This document shows positions 51,913 to 59,545 of a DNA stretch of 64,000 nt, one piece after another. Positions within the stretch are counted from its first letter, which is position 1; every line of letters begins with the position of its first letter. The DNA is taken from positions 20,485 through 84,484 of the forward strand of contig JAMPIG010000004.1 of assembly GCA_023662875.1 (NCBI GenBank). The letters are read 5' to 3'. The notes under the pieces were generated by a model. That model saw only the letters and a list, made by a program, of their open reading frames with translations, made no database searches and had not been told where the DNA came from. Both the position numbers and the translations under genes were made by a program. Source of the DNA: Roseburia sp. Lineage in GTDB: Bacteria; Bacillota; Clostridia; Lachnospirales; Lachnospiraceae.

Positions 51913-52389
51913 ATGGGGAAACTGAGAGTTTACTTGGATACCTCGGTAATAAGTCATTTGCTTCAGGAAGACGTACCAGAAAAAATGGCTGACACCAGGC
52001 AACTATGGGAAATGTTTCGCACAGAAAAATATGAGGTATATCTTTCCACAGTAACGCTTGAAGAACTAAAAGAATGTTCAGAACCAAAGCAAAGTCAGCT
52101 TTTCGATTATTTAGGCCTTATTGACTATACTCTCGTTCAAATTGATAATAATGTTGCAGATATTGCGCAGCAGATTATTGAAATGGGTATACTGACAAAG
52201 AAAAGCTATGATGATTGTCAACATATTGGCGCTGCTATTGTTAGCGAGTGTGACTGTATCATATCATGGAATTTTAAGCATATTGTAAATATTAAGACAA
52301 TACGAGGGATACGAGCTATCACTAATCTGAAAGGTCATAAACCCATCGAGATTTTAAATCCCTCTGTATTATTGGAAAGTGAGGAATAA
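51913..52389 (+). CDS. PIN-domain protein, probable toxin
   Basis: 158 residues. PIN features: YLDTSVISHLL (D9), Glu in VTLEELKE (about 50), Asp pair in KKSYDDCQHIGAAIV, and the SWNFKHIVN ending that characterises a PIN subgroup lacking the last acidic residue. GGAGG is 8 nt before ATG 51913. The frame continues six codons upstream without a site. A 57-codon gene follows after 2 bp, consistent with a toxin-antitoxin pair in toxin-first order. AT-rich compared with the surrounding genes. Confidence 0.8.
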   Translation: MGKLRVYLDTSVISHLLQEDVPEKMADTRQLWEMFRTEKYEVYLSTVTLEELKECSEPKQSQLFDYLGLIDYTLVQIDNNVADIAQQIIEMGILTKKSYDDCQHIGAAIVSECDCIISWNFKHIVNIKTIRGIRAITNLKGHKPIEILNPSVLLESEE

Positions 52390-52391
52390 TT

Positions 52392-52565
52392 ATGGACAAA
52401 CCGGTTTTAAGTCCTGATTTTACCATTGAGGATATTCACAAATTAAGAGAATATAACTACTATCAGACAAAGGATATGAGCCAACAGGAACGCATAGATT
52501 ATTATAATACTCGTGGGATAGCGGTTCACAAAGAGATACAGGCCCGGAAATTACAAAAAATATGA
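52392..52565 (+). CDS. Small partner of the PIN protein, probable antitoxin
   Basis: 57 residues (opening MDKPVLSPDFTIEDIHKLRE), starting 2 bp after the PIN stop codon, which implies translational coupling. It has the acidic/aromatic helical composition common to small PIN antitoxins (IDYYNTRGIAVHKEI near the end). No DNA-binding motif is obvious, so repression might need another factor. The function is inferred from position only. Confidence 0.65.
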   Translation: MDKPVLSPDFTIEDIHKLREYNYYQTKDMSQQERIDYYNTRGIAVHKEIQARKLQKI

Positions 52566-52675
52566 GTTTTACTCAAGAACCAATCAATATCATATTTGGC
52601 AAAGCATACCCTTTGCTTCTTTGAACAATTATAGACCTATGAAAACACTGCAGTAAGAACATTATCTCCTTGCAA

Positions 52676-53149
52676 TTATCGCAGTTTAGTCAGAATCTGG
52701 TGCAGTCGGTCCATATCCTCACTGCGGAATAACTTTTCATCCACGCAAAAGCGTTTTGACAAAAAGGAGATTTCGATTACCTTCTTCCTGGAGAAGAACA
52801 GACGCAGCCCCTGGATGATGCAGAGGATTGCGGCGGCGTTTACAAACCAGGAAGTCCAATCGGTATCCAGGAAAAAGAGATAGTCCCCTATTTTTCCGGC
52901 GACCGCATCAAACACTTCCAGAATACACGCGAGCCCGATAAACTGCAGCAGCTTTTTCGGGGAGCGCTTCCGCAGGCTCCCCAGCCCCATATATTCCTTT
53001 ATGCTGCAAGTACCCCTGCCGCCTTTCACGGGGCGAAATTCCTTGTTTACCAGATAGTAAAAGTCGCCCTCTATGACAAAATCCGTCTCCGTAACATGAA
53101 TGCGGCACGGCTTTTTTTCATCAATACTGTCAATCTGTAGCAATTCCAT
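52676..53149 (-). CDS. Two-helix membrane protein with PH-like parts
   Basis: 157 residues. A beta-rich N-terminus (IHVTETDFVIEGDFYYLV) precedes two membrane segments (about 65-85 and 98-118) and a second beta/helix part (KKVIEISFLSKRFCVDEKLF). Function unknown. It starts 2 bp after the SHOCT gene stop, so both form one operon. The C-terminal part is duplicated as a remnant at 50910-51108. Confidence 0.75.
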   Translation of the reverse strand: MELLQIDSIDEKKPCRIHVTETDFVIEGDFYYLVNKEFRPVKGGRGTCSIKEYMGLGSLRKRSPKKLLQFIGLACILEVFDAVAGKIGDYLFFLDTDWTSWFVNAAAILCIIQGLRLFFSRKKVIEISFLSKRFCVDEKLFRSEDMDRLHQILTKLR

Positions 53150-53151
53150 AA

Positions 53152-54474
53152 TTACAACCCCAAAATTTTCTTTTTCATGGCATCGTATTCTTCCTGTGAA
53201 ATCAGGCCTTCCTTTAACAGATCGGCGTATTTCTGCAAATCGTCCGGCACGCTGTTTTGCGCGGCGGCTGCGGGCTGCACGGGCGCTTCCAGGACAGGGG
53301 CTTTTGAAGCGGACTCTTCCGCTAAATCCTTTGCCCGTCTCAGCTGCTTTTGGAAATCGTCAATTTCTGCCTTTGCGTAGTAGGATACATTGAACGCGAT
53401 ACAGCCTCCGGCGTATTGGATTTGGAAAAAGGTTTTTCTTCTCATCAGGTAGTCCCGGAAGATGAGGATACAGGTGACTGCAAAGGACAGGAGCAGACCT
53501 GTAATTGAGGAGAATATAATGACACTTTCTGCCCCTTCTGCCTTATATGTGTATTTTAGGGCCACTTCTTGAAGCATATTTTCCCATTGTTGAGGATCTG
53601 ACCAATCTGTCTCATCCTCCTGAGTTAACCGGTCTACCACGACCCCCGCCTCATAAAATATTGTCCCCCATTGCCTGGAATCTTCAGCCTTTTGCTCGAA
53701 CCAAATCACCCATTGCAAAAGCCAATCCTCCGTCTGTTGATATTCTTTAAGCTTTTGCTGAGCCTCTTCGATTATTTTACGATACTCTCCTCCCCTTAGT
53801 TGACTCCGCTGATAACCTCTCCATGAATCTATCGTTCCATAACCGGTTGTAGCAACCCCCGCCGCAAACACAAGAAATGCCGTTATCAGCCCCAGCAAAA
53901 TACCGATATACCGCTTATAGATAAATCCGCTCCCGGTGATATCCTTGATATCAACCGTGCGCTCCTCGTTCGTCTTAACCAGAGCTTTTCCCTGTCCGCT
54001 GAAGCAGCTTCCGCGAAAATAAACTCTTTTATTGGTAATGATGGAAAAGCCCTTGCTGAAGCTCCCGTTGATCAGATAGTTCATAATATATCCGTTCCCC
54101 AGAGAAGAGATAAATTTTTCATCCCTGCTCACAAAATACTGTGCGAGCTTTTGGGTCTCTTTGTCGGATAAAGTCTGCTGCTCGACCTCCTGTGAATCCC
54201 GGTTCTTCTTTTTGCGCCAAAGCTTGAGACACACGGTAAGAACAACGGCAAATAAGAGCAAAGGAATTGCTATCACTGAAAAAATCGGAACTACGATGCT
54301 CAAAATCACGATTATTGCAACGACCAAAATCAAAAAAATAATCTTCTTTGAAAATCCCGGCTTTGCGGAGCTTTTCGCACCTTGAGATCCCGACGCGCCA
54401 GATACCTCTGCCCCACAGTCAGGACAGAATTTGTCCCCCTTCTTAACTTCTGTGCCGCACTTTTCACATTTCAT
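53152..54474 (-). CDS. Zinc-ribbon, PH-like, SHOCT-domain membrane protein (intact copy)
   Basis: 440 residues. N-terminal zinc ribbon with CxxC pairs at 3-6 and 17-20 (CEKC, CPDC), a hydrophobic region (about 42-85), a PH-like domain (about 105-190), further membrane segments near 195-215 and 320-345, a His-poor linker and a C-terminal SHOCT motif (YADLLKEGLISQEEYDAMKKKILGL). Such modular proteins are thought to be membrane-linked regulators or chaperones of unknown role. Co-transcribed with the 157-residue protein. A shortened duplicate lies at 51074-51715. Confidence 0.85.
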   Translation of the reverse strand: MKCEKCGTEVKKGDKFCPDCGAEVSGASGSQGAKSSAKPGFSKKIIFLILVVAIIVILSIVVPIFSVIAIPLLLFAVVLTVCLKLWRKKKNRDSQEVEQQTLSDKETQKLAQYFVSRDEKFISSLGNGYIMNYLINGSFSKGFSIITNKRVYFRGSCFSGQGKALVKTNEERTVDIKDITGSGFIYKRYIGILLGLITAFLVFAAGVATTGYGTIDSWRGYQRSQLRGGEYRKIIEEAQQKLKEYQQTEDWLLQWVIWFEQKAEDSRQWGTIFYEAGVVVDRLTQEDETDWSDPQQWENMLQEVALKYTYKAEGAESVIIFSSITGLLLSFAVTCILIFRDYLMRRKTFFQIQYAGGCIAFNVSYYAKAEIDDFQKQLRRAKDLAEESASKAPVLEAPVQPAAAAQNSVPDDLQKYADLLKEGLISQEEYDAMKKKILGL

Positions 54475-54511
54475 GTCTTTTTTCCTCCAAATCTGACTTT
54501 TATACCACTAC

Positions 54512-54715
54512 TTATAATATCGATACATCTCCCATGCGCTTATCAGCATATTCTAAAAAATCGAGAGGATAACGACTTGCTGCTTTGTCAATTTCGCTTC
54601 CGGTAGTACGTTCGCGGCATTCCAACAATTATTTTGCTGTTTCATCATCAAAACAGTGATTTGCTTTCCAGGCATTATAAGCATATTCGTATTCCATTTC
54701 CATACTGGTTTTCAT
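54512..54715 (-). pseudogene. Small ORF interrupted by an in-frame stop
   Basis: From ATG 54715 the frame reads MKTSMEMEYEYAYNAWK and continues for 28 codons to TAA (54631-54629), then stays open in the same frame for 38 more codons (ending ADKRMGDVSIL). The two halves read as one 67-residue protein broken by a nonsense change. GAAAGGAT precedes the ATG. No family recognised. Otherwise the 514-bp gap (54475-54988) shows only a duplicated stretch and a terminator. Confidence 0.45.
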
Positions 54716-54770
54716 AAATTTATATCCTTTCACTTTATATTTTTACAAGGCGGAGAATGCTTTACATTGT

Positions 54771-54826
54771 CTCCTCTACAGTTTACGCCCCCCCCGTCTT
54801 TATGTCAACGGAAAAATGTTTACCCG
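54771..54826. repeat. Right-hand copy of the duplicated flank (partner at 51779-51829)
   Basis: CTACAGTTTACG... GTCAACGGA(A/G)AAATGTTTA recurs at 51779-51829, so the duplication around the SHOCT genes extends beyond the genes. The two flanks now sit at different distances from them. Confidence 0.65.
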
Positions 54827-54884
54827 CTTCATATTTCCCGAAAATTACATGCTTAAGCGGCAGATTGCTTCTCTTTTTGGCGCA

Positions 54885-54925
54885 AAAAAAGACGCATAAC
54901 CGCGTTTTACGGTTTTCATGCGCCT
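54885..54925 (-). terminator. Terminator after the small Rpn-tail gene
   Basis: CGCAT/ATGCG and AACCG/CGGTT pairs (54894-54903 with 54911-54923) with a T-run on the minus strand (54891-54885). T residues on the other side make it possibly bidirectional. Confidence 0.65.
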
Positions 54926-54988
54926 TTTCTAATGCGTTTTATAGATATATTTCTGTTGTAATATTCAATTTCTCTGCGGATCACCCGA

Positions 54989-55195
54989 TTATGCTGACTG
55001 CATTATTTCTGCTTCCAGTTTCTTTAACTCGTCAAGTGACAAGGTTGGAACACAATCAGCAATTTCATCAAGCGACATTTTTCCTTTTTTAATCAGCCTT
55101 GCTGCCGTTTTTCTTTCTGTTTCTCTTTCTTTATTATCCTCACGTTCCTTTGCATATGCCTCTAAAACATACTCATCATCAAACAATGTCATCAT
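54989..55195 (-). CDS. Small protein matching the C-terminal tail of Rpn-type nucleases
   Basis: 68 residues, highly charged (EREDNKERETERKTAARLIKKG), ending in MSLDEIADCVPTLSLDELKKLEAE. That end is the characteristic tail of Rpn/PD-(D/E)XK transposase-like nucleases in Clostridia, here without the nuclease domain. An AGGAGGT site stands 11 nt before ATGATG, so it may be a real small gene rather than mere debris. Some Rpn genes are known to yield a separate C-terminal inhibitor protein, which this could resemble (inference). Confidence 0.6.
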   Translation of the reverse strand: MMTLFDDEYVLEAYAKEREDNKERETERKTAARLIKKGKMSLDEIADCVPTLSLDELKKLEAEIMQSA

Positions 55196-55250
55196 AATAT
55201 CTACGACCTCCTGTTCTGGGCTAAGTTAAAAAGATTTTCCTTCGTAATTT

Positions 55251-55541
55251 TTATCCAAAATGTTTTCTCTCCAATTCTGCAAAAACTACCTCCGCATCGA
55301 CTGCTTCTGCTCCGTTCGCCATTTTCTGTTCGGACTCGGAAATCGCCTGATCAATGCGGTTAATTTTTGCAAACGGATCAGGGGTCTGGCAGATTTCAAA
55401 GGGAATACGGTTTTCGCGTAAAACCGCTTTCACAAAAAGGTTAATTGCGGTGGAGGTATTTAAGCCGACATTAGAGCAAAAAGCGTCAAGGCAGGCTTTG
55501 TCTTTTTCATCCACCCTTGCAGTTAAGGTTGCCGGCACCAT
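55251..55541 (-). CDS. RelB/DinJ-family antitoxin (orphan)
   Basis: 96 residues. The N-terminal ribbon-helix-helix (TLTARVDEKDKACLDAFCSNVGLNTSTAINLFVKAVLRE) and the tail (IPFEICQTPDPFAKINRIDQAISESE) are typical of RelB/DinJ. ATG 55541 has AAAGGAG at 8 nt. The frame runs further upstream without a site. No RelE/YafQ toxin gene follows; the next gene is the small Rpn-tail protein. It is therefore an orphan antitoxin, or its partner was lost. Confidence 0.8.
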   Translation of the reverse strand: MVPATLTARVDEKDKACLDAFCSNVGLNTSTAINLFVKAVLRENRIPFEICQTPDPFAKINRIDQAISESEQKMANGAEAVDAEVVFAELERKHFG

Positions 55542-55649
55542 AGGGATGTCTCCTTTCATATTCATTGTGCCCTTATTATGGAATTTTGATAATAGAGCCG
55601 TTTTTGGCTCTATTATGTGTCTATTGTGTGCCGAAAGCAAACAATTGTA

Positions 55650-57155
55650 TTACAAAAAAATAGTCAACACCACAGCAATCACCGCCGGCACGCTGACGGT
55701 ATCGTTCCCGTTGTGGGAAAACAGTTCCGCGGCGGCTGCCGCCGGAGCCGCCGCCAGAGACAGCAGGGCGCATTGATACAAAGGAAGCGGCGAGGCGGCC
55801 GTAAGCGCTGCTGTCCCGACGGCAAAGCAGGCCACCGCCATAGCGCCGGAGCCTTCCCAGGTCTTAAGGGGATCCGCATGAGGCAGGGTGATTTTATGCT
55901 TTCCGAAGCGTTTGCCGACCAGCGCCGCAACGGTGTCGCCCACTCCCCACATAATGATCGACGCGTACACAAGGTACGGCTTCCCCAGCCAGCCCCAGCA
56001 GACGGCAATCAGAATAGCATGGGTCACAAACATTAGCCAGAGACTTTTTCTCACCTCTCCGTCCCTTCGCTGCACAAAAAGATCCGCGTAGCCCTTCCAG
56101 CGCTCCGCGAGGCGCAAAACCGGATAGACAACGACGCAGAACAGCACGCAGCAGACGCAGGAAACCAGCCAGTCGCCGGAAACCAGCATCATGCAGATGG
56201 CGGAGGTATAGGCCACAAGATGAAGGGCTTTGCGCCAGACCTCCCGGGGAATCCTGACAAGAAGCCGCAGAACCAGCAGCGCCAGGACGCAGCAGGCCAG
56301 ATAGACCAGATATCCGCCCAGGCAGGAGAGCACCTTCCACAGCAGCTCGATCCTCTGAAGAAATTCCCTATATTGCAAAATCAACATAGCGGCTCCCAGC
56401 ACGGTCAAAATCGCGCCCGTCGCCAGTCCTACCGTCCTGTTATCCACCCTGTTGGCAAACCGGGCGGAGACGACGGAGGCCGCGGTAGCTACGGTGATGC
56501 AGATGATCAGCACGTCCCACCGCTCCAGCGCGATGGCAGGGTCGATCATGATGTGGCTGACGGAGGCAATCAGGGCGGTGAAGGTCATGATAAAGGTGCT
56601 GGTGCCCACGGCGGGCTTCCGGTCCATGCCCAGGAACGCGGTAAATACCACCAGCATCATCATACCGCCGCCGGAGCCCACAAAGCCCGTGCCAAACCCG
56701 ATGGTCAGGCCGAAGAACAGGGAGATTGCCACGCCCTTCCAGTCAAGCCCCGCGCCTTTCTCTACGGTGTGCTCCCGCTGTGTGTCCGGCTTCAGGAGGA
56801 ACCGGATGCCGATGAAGAAGGTCAGGAACAGGGAAAAGCCGCCCAGCACCACATTCCCCGCCGACCAGGCGGCAAAGCTGCCCGCAATGCACATCCCGAC
56901 GATACAGGTCAGCATAATCCAGCCGCGCTTCAGGTCGATGTTTTTATGCCGGATGTAGATCGACGTCGTGACGGCGGAGCCCAGAATATCCGAGGCCAGG
57001 GCGATCGCCGTAGCGTGGTAGGCTCCCGTCTCCCCCGCAAAGGACGGACACAGCACAATCAGGATAGGCACCATCACTGTGGCGGCGGACAGTCCCGCCA
57101 GCCCGGTGCCCACACCTGCTCCCAGCGCCGCGATAATATACCAGAAATATTCCAT
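55650..57155 (-). CDS. TauE/SafE transporter fused to a cytidylyltransferase/phytol kinase-like domain
   Basis: 501 residues, about 14 membrane helices. Residues 1-270 are a TSUP (TauE/SafE) exporter unit with its two glycine-rich repeats (GAGVGTGLAGLSAATVMVPILI; GFGTGFVGSGGGMMMLVVFTAFLGMD). Residues about 300-500 match the CTP transferase/polyprenol kinase family (RKALHLVAYTSAIC; GVGDTVAALVGKRFGKHKI; KTWEGSGAMAVACF; ELFSHNGNDTVSVPA). The fusion is unusual. The substrate might be a sulfonate or other organic anion plus a lipid alcohol (speculative). It starts 3 bp after the leuA-like gene, so they are co-transcribed. Confidence 0.8.
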   Translation of the reverse strand: MEYFWYIIAALGAGVGTGLAGLSAATVMVPILIVLCPSFAGETGAYHATAIALASDILGSAVTTSIYIRHKNIDLKRGWIMLTCIVGMCIAGSFAAWSAGNVVLGGFSLFLTFFIGIRFLLKPDTQREHTVEKGAGLDWKGVAISLFFGLTIGFGTGFVGSGGGMMMLVVFTAFLGMDRKPAVGTSTFIMTFTALIASVSHIMIDPAIALERWDVLIICITVATAASVVSARFANRVDNRTVGLATGAILTVLGAAMLILQYREFLQRIELLWKVLSCLGGYLVYLACCVLALLVLRLLVRIPREVWRKALHLVAYTSAICMMLVSGDWLVSCVCCVLFCVVVYPVLRLAERWKGYADLFVQRRDGEVRKSLWLMFVTHAILIAVCWGWLGKPYLVYASIIMWGVGDTVAALVGKRFGKHKITLPHADPLKTWEGSGAMAVACFAVGTAALTAASPLPLYQCALLSLAAAPAAAAAELFSHNGNDTVSVPAVIAVVLTIFL

Positions 57156-57158
57156 AGC

Positions 57159-59159
57159 TCACCCCTGCTTCCGGTACTGCACAGGCGTCATCCCATAGCT
57201 CTTTTTAAACAGCCTGTTGAAGTGCTCCACGTTTTCGTAGCCCACCTCCGCCGCGATGGTTTCCACCGTCTGATTGGTCTCCTTCAGCATCGTCCGGGCT
57301 CTCTTCATCCGCTCTTTCTTCACGACCTCCTGGAAGGTCATCCCCGCCTTTTCCTTGATGTACTTGGAGAGGTACGGCTTGGAAAGATGGAAGCTTTCGG
57401 AGAGCGTCTCCAGCGTCACGCTCTTATAATCGTTGCGGATATGGCTGATGATCTCTACGATGCGTTCCTCCCGGCCCGTGGTGATATGCTGCTGCTCCGC
57501 CAGCTTGTTCACGGCGGAGGCCAGGGCCGCGATGGACGCCTTGATGATATCCTCGTCCACGCCCACGCCCCAGTAAGGCGTTCCCTCCTGCAAAATCTCC
57601 ACATAAGCCGCCGCCTTGGAGCTGGAGCCCTTGGAGATCGCGTGCTCTTCATAAACCGACAGCTGATAGCTCATTCCGAAATAGGTCTTGATCGCGTTGC
57701 TCACCGCGTCCAGACGACCGTTTCCGGAGGTACGGATCACCCGGCGGGTCTCGTTCTGCTCGATCGTTACCTCCGCCTGGATTCCCCTCTCCTGCTTGAA
57801 GTGGCACTCGGGAATCCGGAAGACATTCCGGGGATTAATGTAATGCTCCTCAAAGATCGCATAAATCTCCGCGGGCAAAAGCTCTTGGTGGCGCTTGTCG
57901 GAAACGCCCTTGATCAGGTAGCCCACCTCCTCCTTCATGGCCGCCGGGAGAGAAAATCCGAACTGCTGCTTCAGCACAAAGGCCACGCCGCCCTTGCCGG
58001 ACACACTGTTGATCCGGATGACATCGGACTCGTACTCCCTTCCCACATCCTTCGGATCGATGGGAAGATAAGGCATATCCCAGCGGTTTCCGCTCTTTCC
58101 CTCTTTTAACCAGGTCATTCCCTTGCTGATGGCGTCCTGATGGGAGCCGGAGAAAGCGGTGAAGACAAGATCTCCCGCGTAGGGCGTCCTCTCGTGTACC
58201 TTCATGCCGGTAAAATGTTCATAGGCCTCCCGGATCTTCATGATATGGCTGAAATCAAGCCCGCTGTCTACTCCGTGGCTCATCATGTTCACGGCCACGG
58301 TGACGAGATCCACGTTCCCCGTCCGCTCCCCGTTGCCGAAAAGGGTGCCCTCCACCCGATCCGCGCCCGCTAAAATCCCGAACTCCGCGTCGCTGACGCC
58401 GCATCCCCGGTCGTTGTGGGGATGGACGCTCAGAACTACATTTTCCCGGTATTTGAGATGCTTGTGCATATATTCCACCTGAGCCGCGAAGACGTGAGGC
58501 ATCGCCACCTGTACCGTCGTCGGAAGGTTGATGATGGCCTTGCGCTCCGGGCAGGGCTTCCAGACGTCCAGCACCGCGTTGCAGACCTCCAGCGCGTAAT
58601 CCACCTCGGTCTGGGAAAAGCTCTCCGGGCTGTACTCAAAGGTAAAATTGCCCTCCGTCTCCTCCGCCATCTCCTTTAACAGCTGCGCGCCGTCCACCGC
58701 CAGCTTCTTGATGGCCTCCTTATCCTTCTGAAACACCTGCTCGCGCTGCTCCACGGAGGTAGAATTATAGAGATGCACCACCGCGTGAGGCGCTCCCTTT
58801 ACCGCGTCGAAGGTCTTGCGGATAATATGCTCCCTGGCCTGGGTCAGAACCTGAATCGTCACGTCCTCCGGAATCATCTCCTTCTCGATCAGCGCCCGGA
58901 TAAAGTTGTACTCCGTATCGGAGGACGCGGGAAATCCCACCTCGATCTCCTTAAACCCGATCTCCACCAGCAATTTAAAAAATTCCAGCTTATCCTCCAG
59001 ACTCATGGGATCGATCAACGCCTGGTTGCCGTCCCGCAGATCCACGCTGCACCACACGGGCGCTTTCTCGATACAGTCCTTTTTCACCCAGTCATAGGTT
59101 ACTTCCGGGGGCATGTGATAGGTCTTTGCATATTTCCTTTTGATTTCTTCTCCGTTCAT
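57159..59159 (-). CDS. leuA: 2-isopropylmalate synthase fused to AraC-type DNA-binding domain
   Basis: 666 residues. Residues 1-430 form the class II LeuA catalytic barrel: SVDLRDGNQALIDPM, the metal-binding HPHNDRGCGVSDAE and GNGERTGNVDLV. Residues about 440-560 are the LeuA dimer/leucine-binding domain (SGNGRLDAVSNAIKTYFG). Residues about 565-666 are a complete AraC double HTH (LETLSESFHLSKPYLSKYIKEKAGMTFQEVV... VGYENVEHFNRLFKKSYGMTPVQYRK). LeuA normally ends after the dimer domain. The addition suggests an enzyme that also controls genes according to leucine or acetyl-CoA/ketoisovalerate (inference). GGGAGGA lies 5 nt before ATG 59159. Confidence 0.9.
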   Translation of the reverse strand: MNGEEIKRKYAKTYHMPPEVTYDWVKKDCIEKAPVWCSVDLRDGNQALIDPMSLEDKLEFFKLLVEIGFKEIEVGFPASSDTEYNFIRALIEKEMIPEDVTIQVLTQAREHIIRKTFDAVKGAPHAVVHLYNSTSVEQREQVFQKDKEAIKKLAVDGAQLLKEMAEETEGNFTFEYSPESFSQTEVDYALEVCNAVLDVWKPCPERKAIINLPTTVQVAMPHVFAAQVEYMHKHLKYRENVVLSVHPHNDRGCGVSDAEFGILAGADRVEGTLFGNGERTGNVDLVTVAVNMMSHGVDSGLDFSHIMKIREAYEHFTGMKVHERTPYAGDLVFTAFSGSHQDAISKGMTWLKEGKSGNRWDMPYLPIDPKDVGREYESDVIRINSVSGKGGVAFVLKQQFGFSLPAAMKEEVGYLIKGVSDKRHQELLPAEIYAIFEEHYINPRNVFRIPECHFKQERGIQAEVTIEQNETRRVIRTSGNGRLDAVSNAIKTYFGMSYQLSVYEEHAISKGSSSKAAAYVEILQEGTPYWGVGVDEDIIKASIAALASAVNKLAEQQHITTGREERIVEIISHIRNDYKSVTLETLSESFHLSKPYLSKYIKEKAGMTFQEVVKKERMKRARTMLKETNQTVETIAAEVGYENVEHFNRLFKKSYGMTPVQYRKQG

Positions 59160-59431
59160 GTTGTCCTCCCTGTTGATGTCTTCTAAAATGATCAGGCTTT
59201 CTGTTGCGTCACTCCGCATCCCATATCCCGAATTTTGGAATCCTGCGCCGTTTCCCGGCGCTTCTTCTGCTTCGAAGCGCAATCATCAAAGCCTGCCGCT
59301 CCTCCGGTTCCGATTTGCAACGCTCCCATCGCTTTCGTGTGTGACGCCTTTTAACCTTAACATACATCAATCTATTTTGCAATGACTTATTTTATGCACA
59401 CGCATGACTTTTTTTGCCTATTTAGAAAAAG
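59160..59431. other. Upstream region of the leuA-araC gene
   Basis: No T-box, leucine-rich leader peptide or clear promoter was recognised on the minus strand. Only weak TTGCAA-like boxes are present near 59380. Confidence 0.4.
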
Positions 59432-59456
59432 AAAAAACCGGAAACACGCGGTTTTT
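59432..59456 (-). terminator. Terminator after the AraC/BtrH-like gene
   Basis: AAAAACCG (59433-59440) pairs with CGGTTTTT (59449-59456) around an 8-nt loop, with T-rich tails on both strands. It lies about 90 bp after the stop of the minus-strand AraC gene. Confidence 0.75.
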
Positions 59457-59545
59457 CTGCAATTTCCGCGCATTTCCGATTGATATTTTATTTCTTTGAC
59501 ATTTGAATTATTTTCGCTCTTTTGATGATTCTGATCCTAAAGCAT

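Noticed and set aside
56220-58109. 629-codon open frame opposite the TauE fusion and leuA genes
   Set aside because: It spans the junction of two convincing genes on the other strand, with a His/Gln/Arg-rich composition typical of a shadow frame.
59160-59431. T-box or leucine attenuator before leuA
   Set aside because: No AGAGA-type or TGGNACCGC core, and no Leu-rich leader peptide was found on the minus strand.
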